From an uncultured Ruminococcus sp. (GTDB lineage: Bacteria; Bacillota; Clostridia; Oscillospirales; CAG-272), in the NCBI GenBank assembly GCA_902797495.1, contig CADBTH010000109.1, positions 1 through 6,338 of the forward strand: a stretch of DNA of 6,338 bases, given 5' to 3'. A program made the position numbers and the translations under genes. Below the pieces are notes generated by a model. It worked only from the letters and a program-made list of their open reading frames with translations, had not been told where the DNA came from and made no database searches. Every line of letters begins with the position of its first letter. The stretch's first letter is position 1. This document shows positions 5,677-6,338 of this stretch, one piece after another.

Positions 5677-6249
5677 GTGATACTGACAGGCAACGAAGAC
5701 CTTCGCGTGGTCAAGACGATCGAGGCGATAAAGGGATGCTTTGAGGATCTGATATGCGAGAAGGATTACGAAAAGATAACGGTGAAGGAGCTTTGCGACA
5801 GAGCGAGGATAAACAAGAAGACGTTTTATCACTACTATCCGACCCTCGACGATCTGCTTGCCGAGCTTCAGTTTGAAATATCGTCCGCGTATATCGATAT
5901 GATAAAGGACTACAAGCTGCCCGACGAGATAAGAAAAGTCAACCGCGCGTTTTTTGAATTCTCCTGCGCGCAGGGGAAGGTCTTCGAAAAGATAACCTGC
6001 TCGTCGGGAAGCTACAGTTATATCAGGCAGAAGATGATAAACAGGGTCACCTCCGAAACGTGGAAGAAGTCGCCCGCTTTCATAAAGCTCGACCGCTTCA
6101 CGCAGAGCGTTCTGCTCGAACACGTCAATTTTATCAACGTCAACATCTACTGTAAGTGGGTGGCGGACGGCAAGCGCTCCACGGTCGAGGAACTGATCGC
6201 GCTCTCGGATAAGCTGACGTGCGACGGACTGCACGGGGTAATCAAATAA
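5677..6249 (+). CDS. TetR/AcrR family transcriptional regulator
   Basis: A 190-residue DNA-binding repressor. The N-terminal helix-turn-helix domain is clear: VKTIEAIKGCFEDLI (12-26), YEKITVKELCDRARINKKTF (31-50) containing the recognition helix, and the signature YHYYPTLDDLLAEL (51-64). The C-terminal part (about 70-190) is the ligand-binding and dimerisation region; it is divergent, and the ligand cannot be read from it. Cys97 and Cys108 in SCAQGKVFEKITCSS are noticeable and could matter for redox sensing, but this is speculation. The start is a GTG at 5677, supported by AAAGGAG (5663-5669) 7 bases upstream. It has its own consensus promoter with an overlapping palindrome, so autorepression is likely. 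Being encoded just after the flavodoxin/NTF2/reductase genes in the same direction, it probably controls them too, although no copy of its palindrome is obvious at 3765-3820. Confidence 0.94.
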   Translation: MILTGNEDLRVVKTIEAIKGCFEDLICEKDYEKITVKELCDRARINKKTFYHYYPTLDDLLAELQFEISSAYIDMIKDYKLPDEIRKVNRAFFEFSCAQGKVFEKITCSSGSYSYIRQKMINRVTSETWKKSPAFIKLDRFTQSVLLEHVNFINVNIYCKWVADGKRSTVEELIALSDKLTCDGLHGVIK

Positions 6250-6253
6250 TATT

Positions 6254-6282
6254 ACAGCGGCGGGACGACCCGCCGCTGTTTT
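6254..6282. terminator. Terminator of the TetR gene, shared with the convergent gene
   Basis: ACAGCGGCGGG (6254-6264) pairs perfectly with CCCGCCGCTGT (6269-6279) around the loop ACGA, followed by T at 6279-6282. On the minus strand the hairpin lies directly after the TAA of the right-edge gene, but the T-rich tract there is interrupted (TAATATTATTTG), so minus-strand termination may be weaker. Confidence 0.88.
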
Positions 6283-6338
6283 AATGCGCAAATATTTTGA
6301 CGATCTTATCCGCCGCCGCAGCCGTTTCCTCCGCGTCG
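6281..6338 (-). CDS. C-terminal end of an unidentified convergent gene (5' partial)
   Basis: Reading the minus strand from the right edge, a frame runs 18 codons (DAEETAAAADKIVKIFAH) to a TAA at 6281. The sense-looking amphipathic helix, codon use like the neighbouring GC-richer genes, and the terminator hairpin immediately after its stop argue for a real gene. Too little is present to name the family. It could be a chance frame. Confidence 0.5.
   Translation of the reverse strand, partial: DAEETAAAADKIVKIFAH

Noticed and set aside
5154..6291. Minus-strand open frames opposite the aldo/keto reductase and TetR genes
   Set aside because: They are shadows of genes with intact catalytic and DNA-binding motifs, and they show no family signature. 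The frame at 5650-6291 also runs through the terminator hairpin.

Overview
The window looks like a chromosomal segment of a Gram-positive anaerobe, most likely an uncultured gut- or rumen-type Clostridia. The grounds are strong AAGGAG-type ribosome sites, clean SigA-type promoters (one is exact TTGACA-17-TATAAT), compact hairpin-plus-T terminators, and Firmicutes-typical families: a YunG-like protein, a Flavodoxin_4-type flavodoxin and a DUF6809-like fragment. No RNA gene, insertion sequence or CRISPR array is visible.

Left part (1 to about 2320) is strikingly AT-rich. It holds the last 30 codons of an upstream gene, a weak terminator-like region, and one large gene (236-2221) closed by a perfect 11-bp hairpin terminator. 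This 661-residue protein is not one I can name. It appears to have an N-terminal winged-helix-like domain, a middle region resembling a PIN-type nuclease fold with a key acidic position replaced, a long charged coiled coil and two C-terminal membrane segments. Composition and architecture suggest a horizontally acquired accessory gene, possibly defence-related. This is the main candidate for something undescribed.

Boundary (2222-2555) holds the terminator, a 44-codon minus-strand fragment that looks like the C-terminus of a DUF6809-type protein, and a good SigA promoter. The composition becomes GC-richer here and stays so.

Middle part (2500-3740) is a two-gene operon: a small ACT-domain protein (COG3603-like) and a 239-residue protein whose C-terminal half is YunG-like, closed by a strong hairpin terminator.

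Right part (3765-6282) is a redox cassette in one direction: flavodoxin, a small NTF2/SnoaL-like protein, an aldo/keto reductase with an intact catalytic tetrad, and a TetR-family regulator. The first three are tightly packed behind a promoter at 3765. The regulator has its own consensus promoter overlapped by a palindrome, which suggests autorepression. No terminator separates reductase and regulator, so the long transcript can also read through. A GC-rich hairpin ends the regulator and is shared with the tail of a convergent minus-strand gene leaving the window at the right edge.
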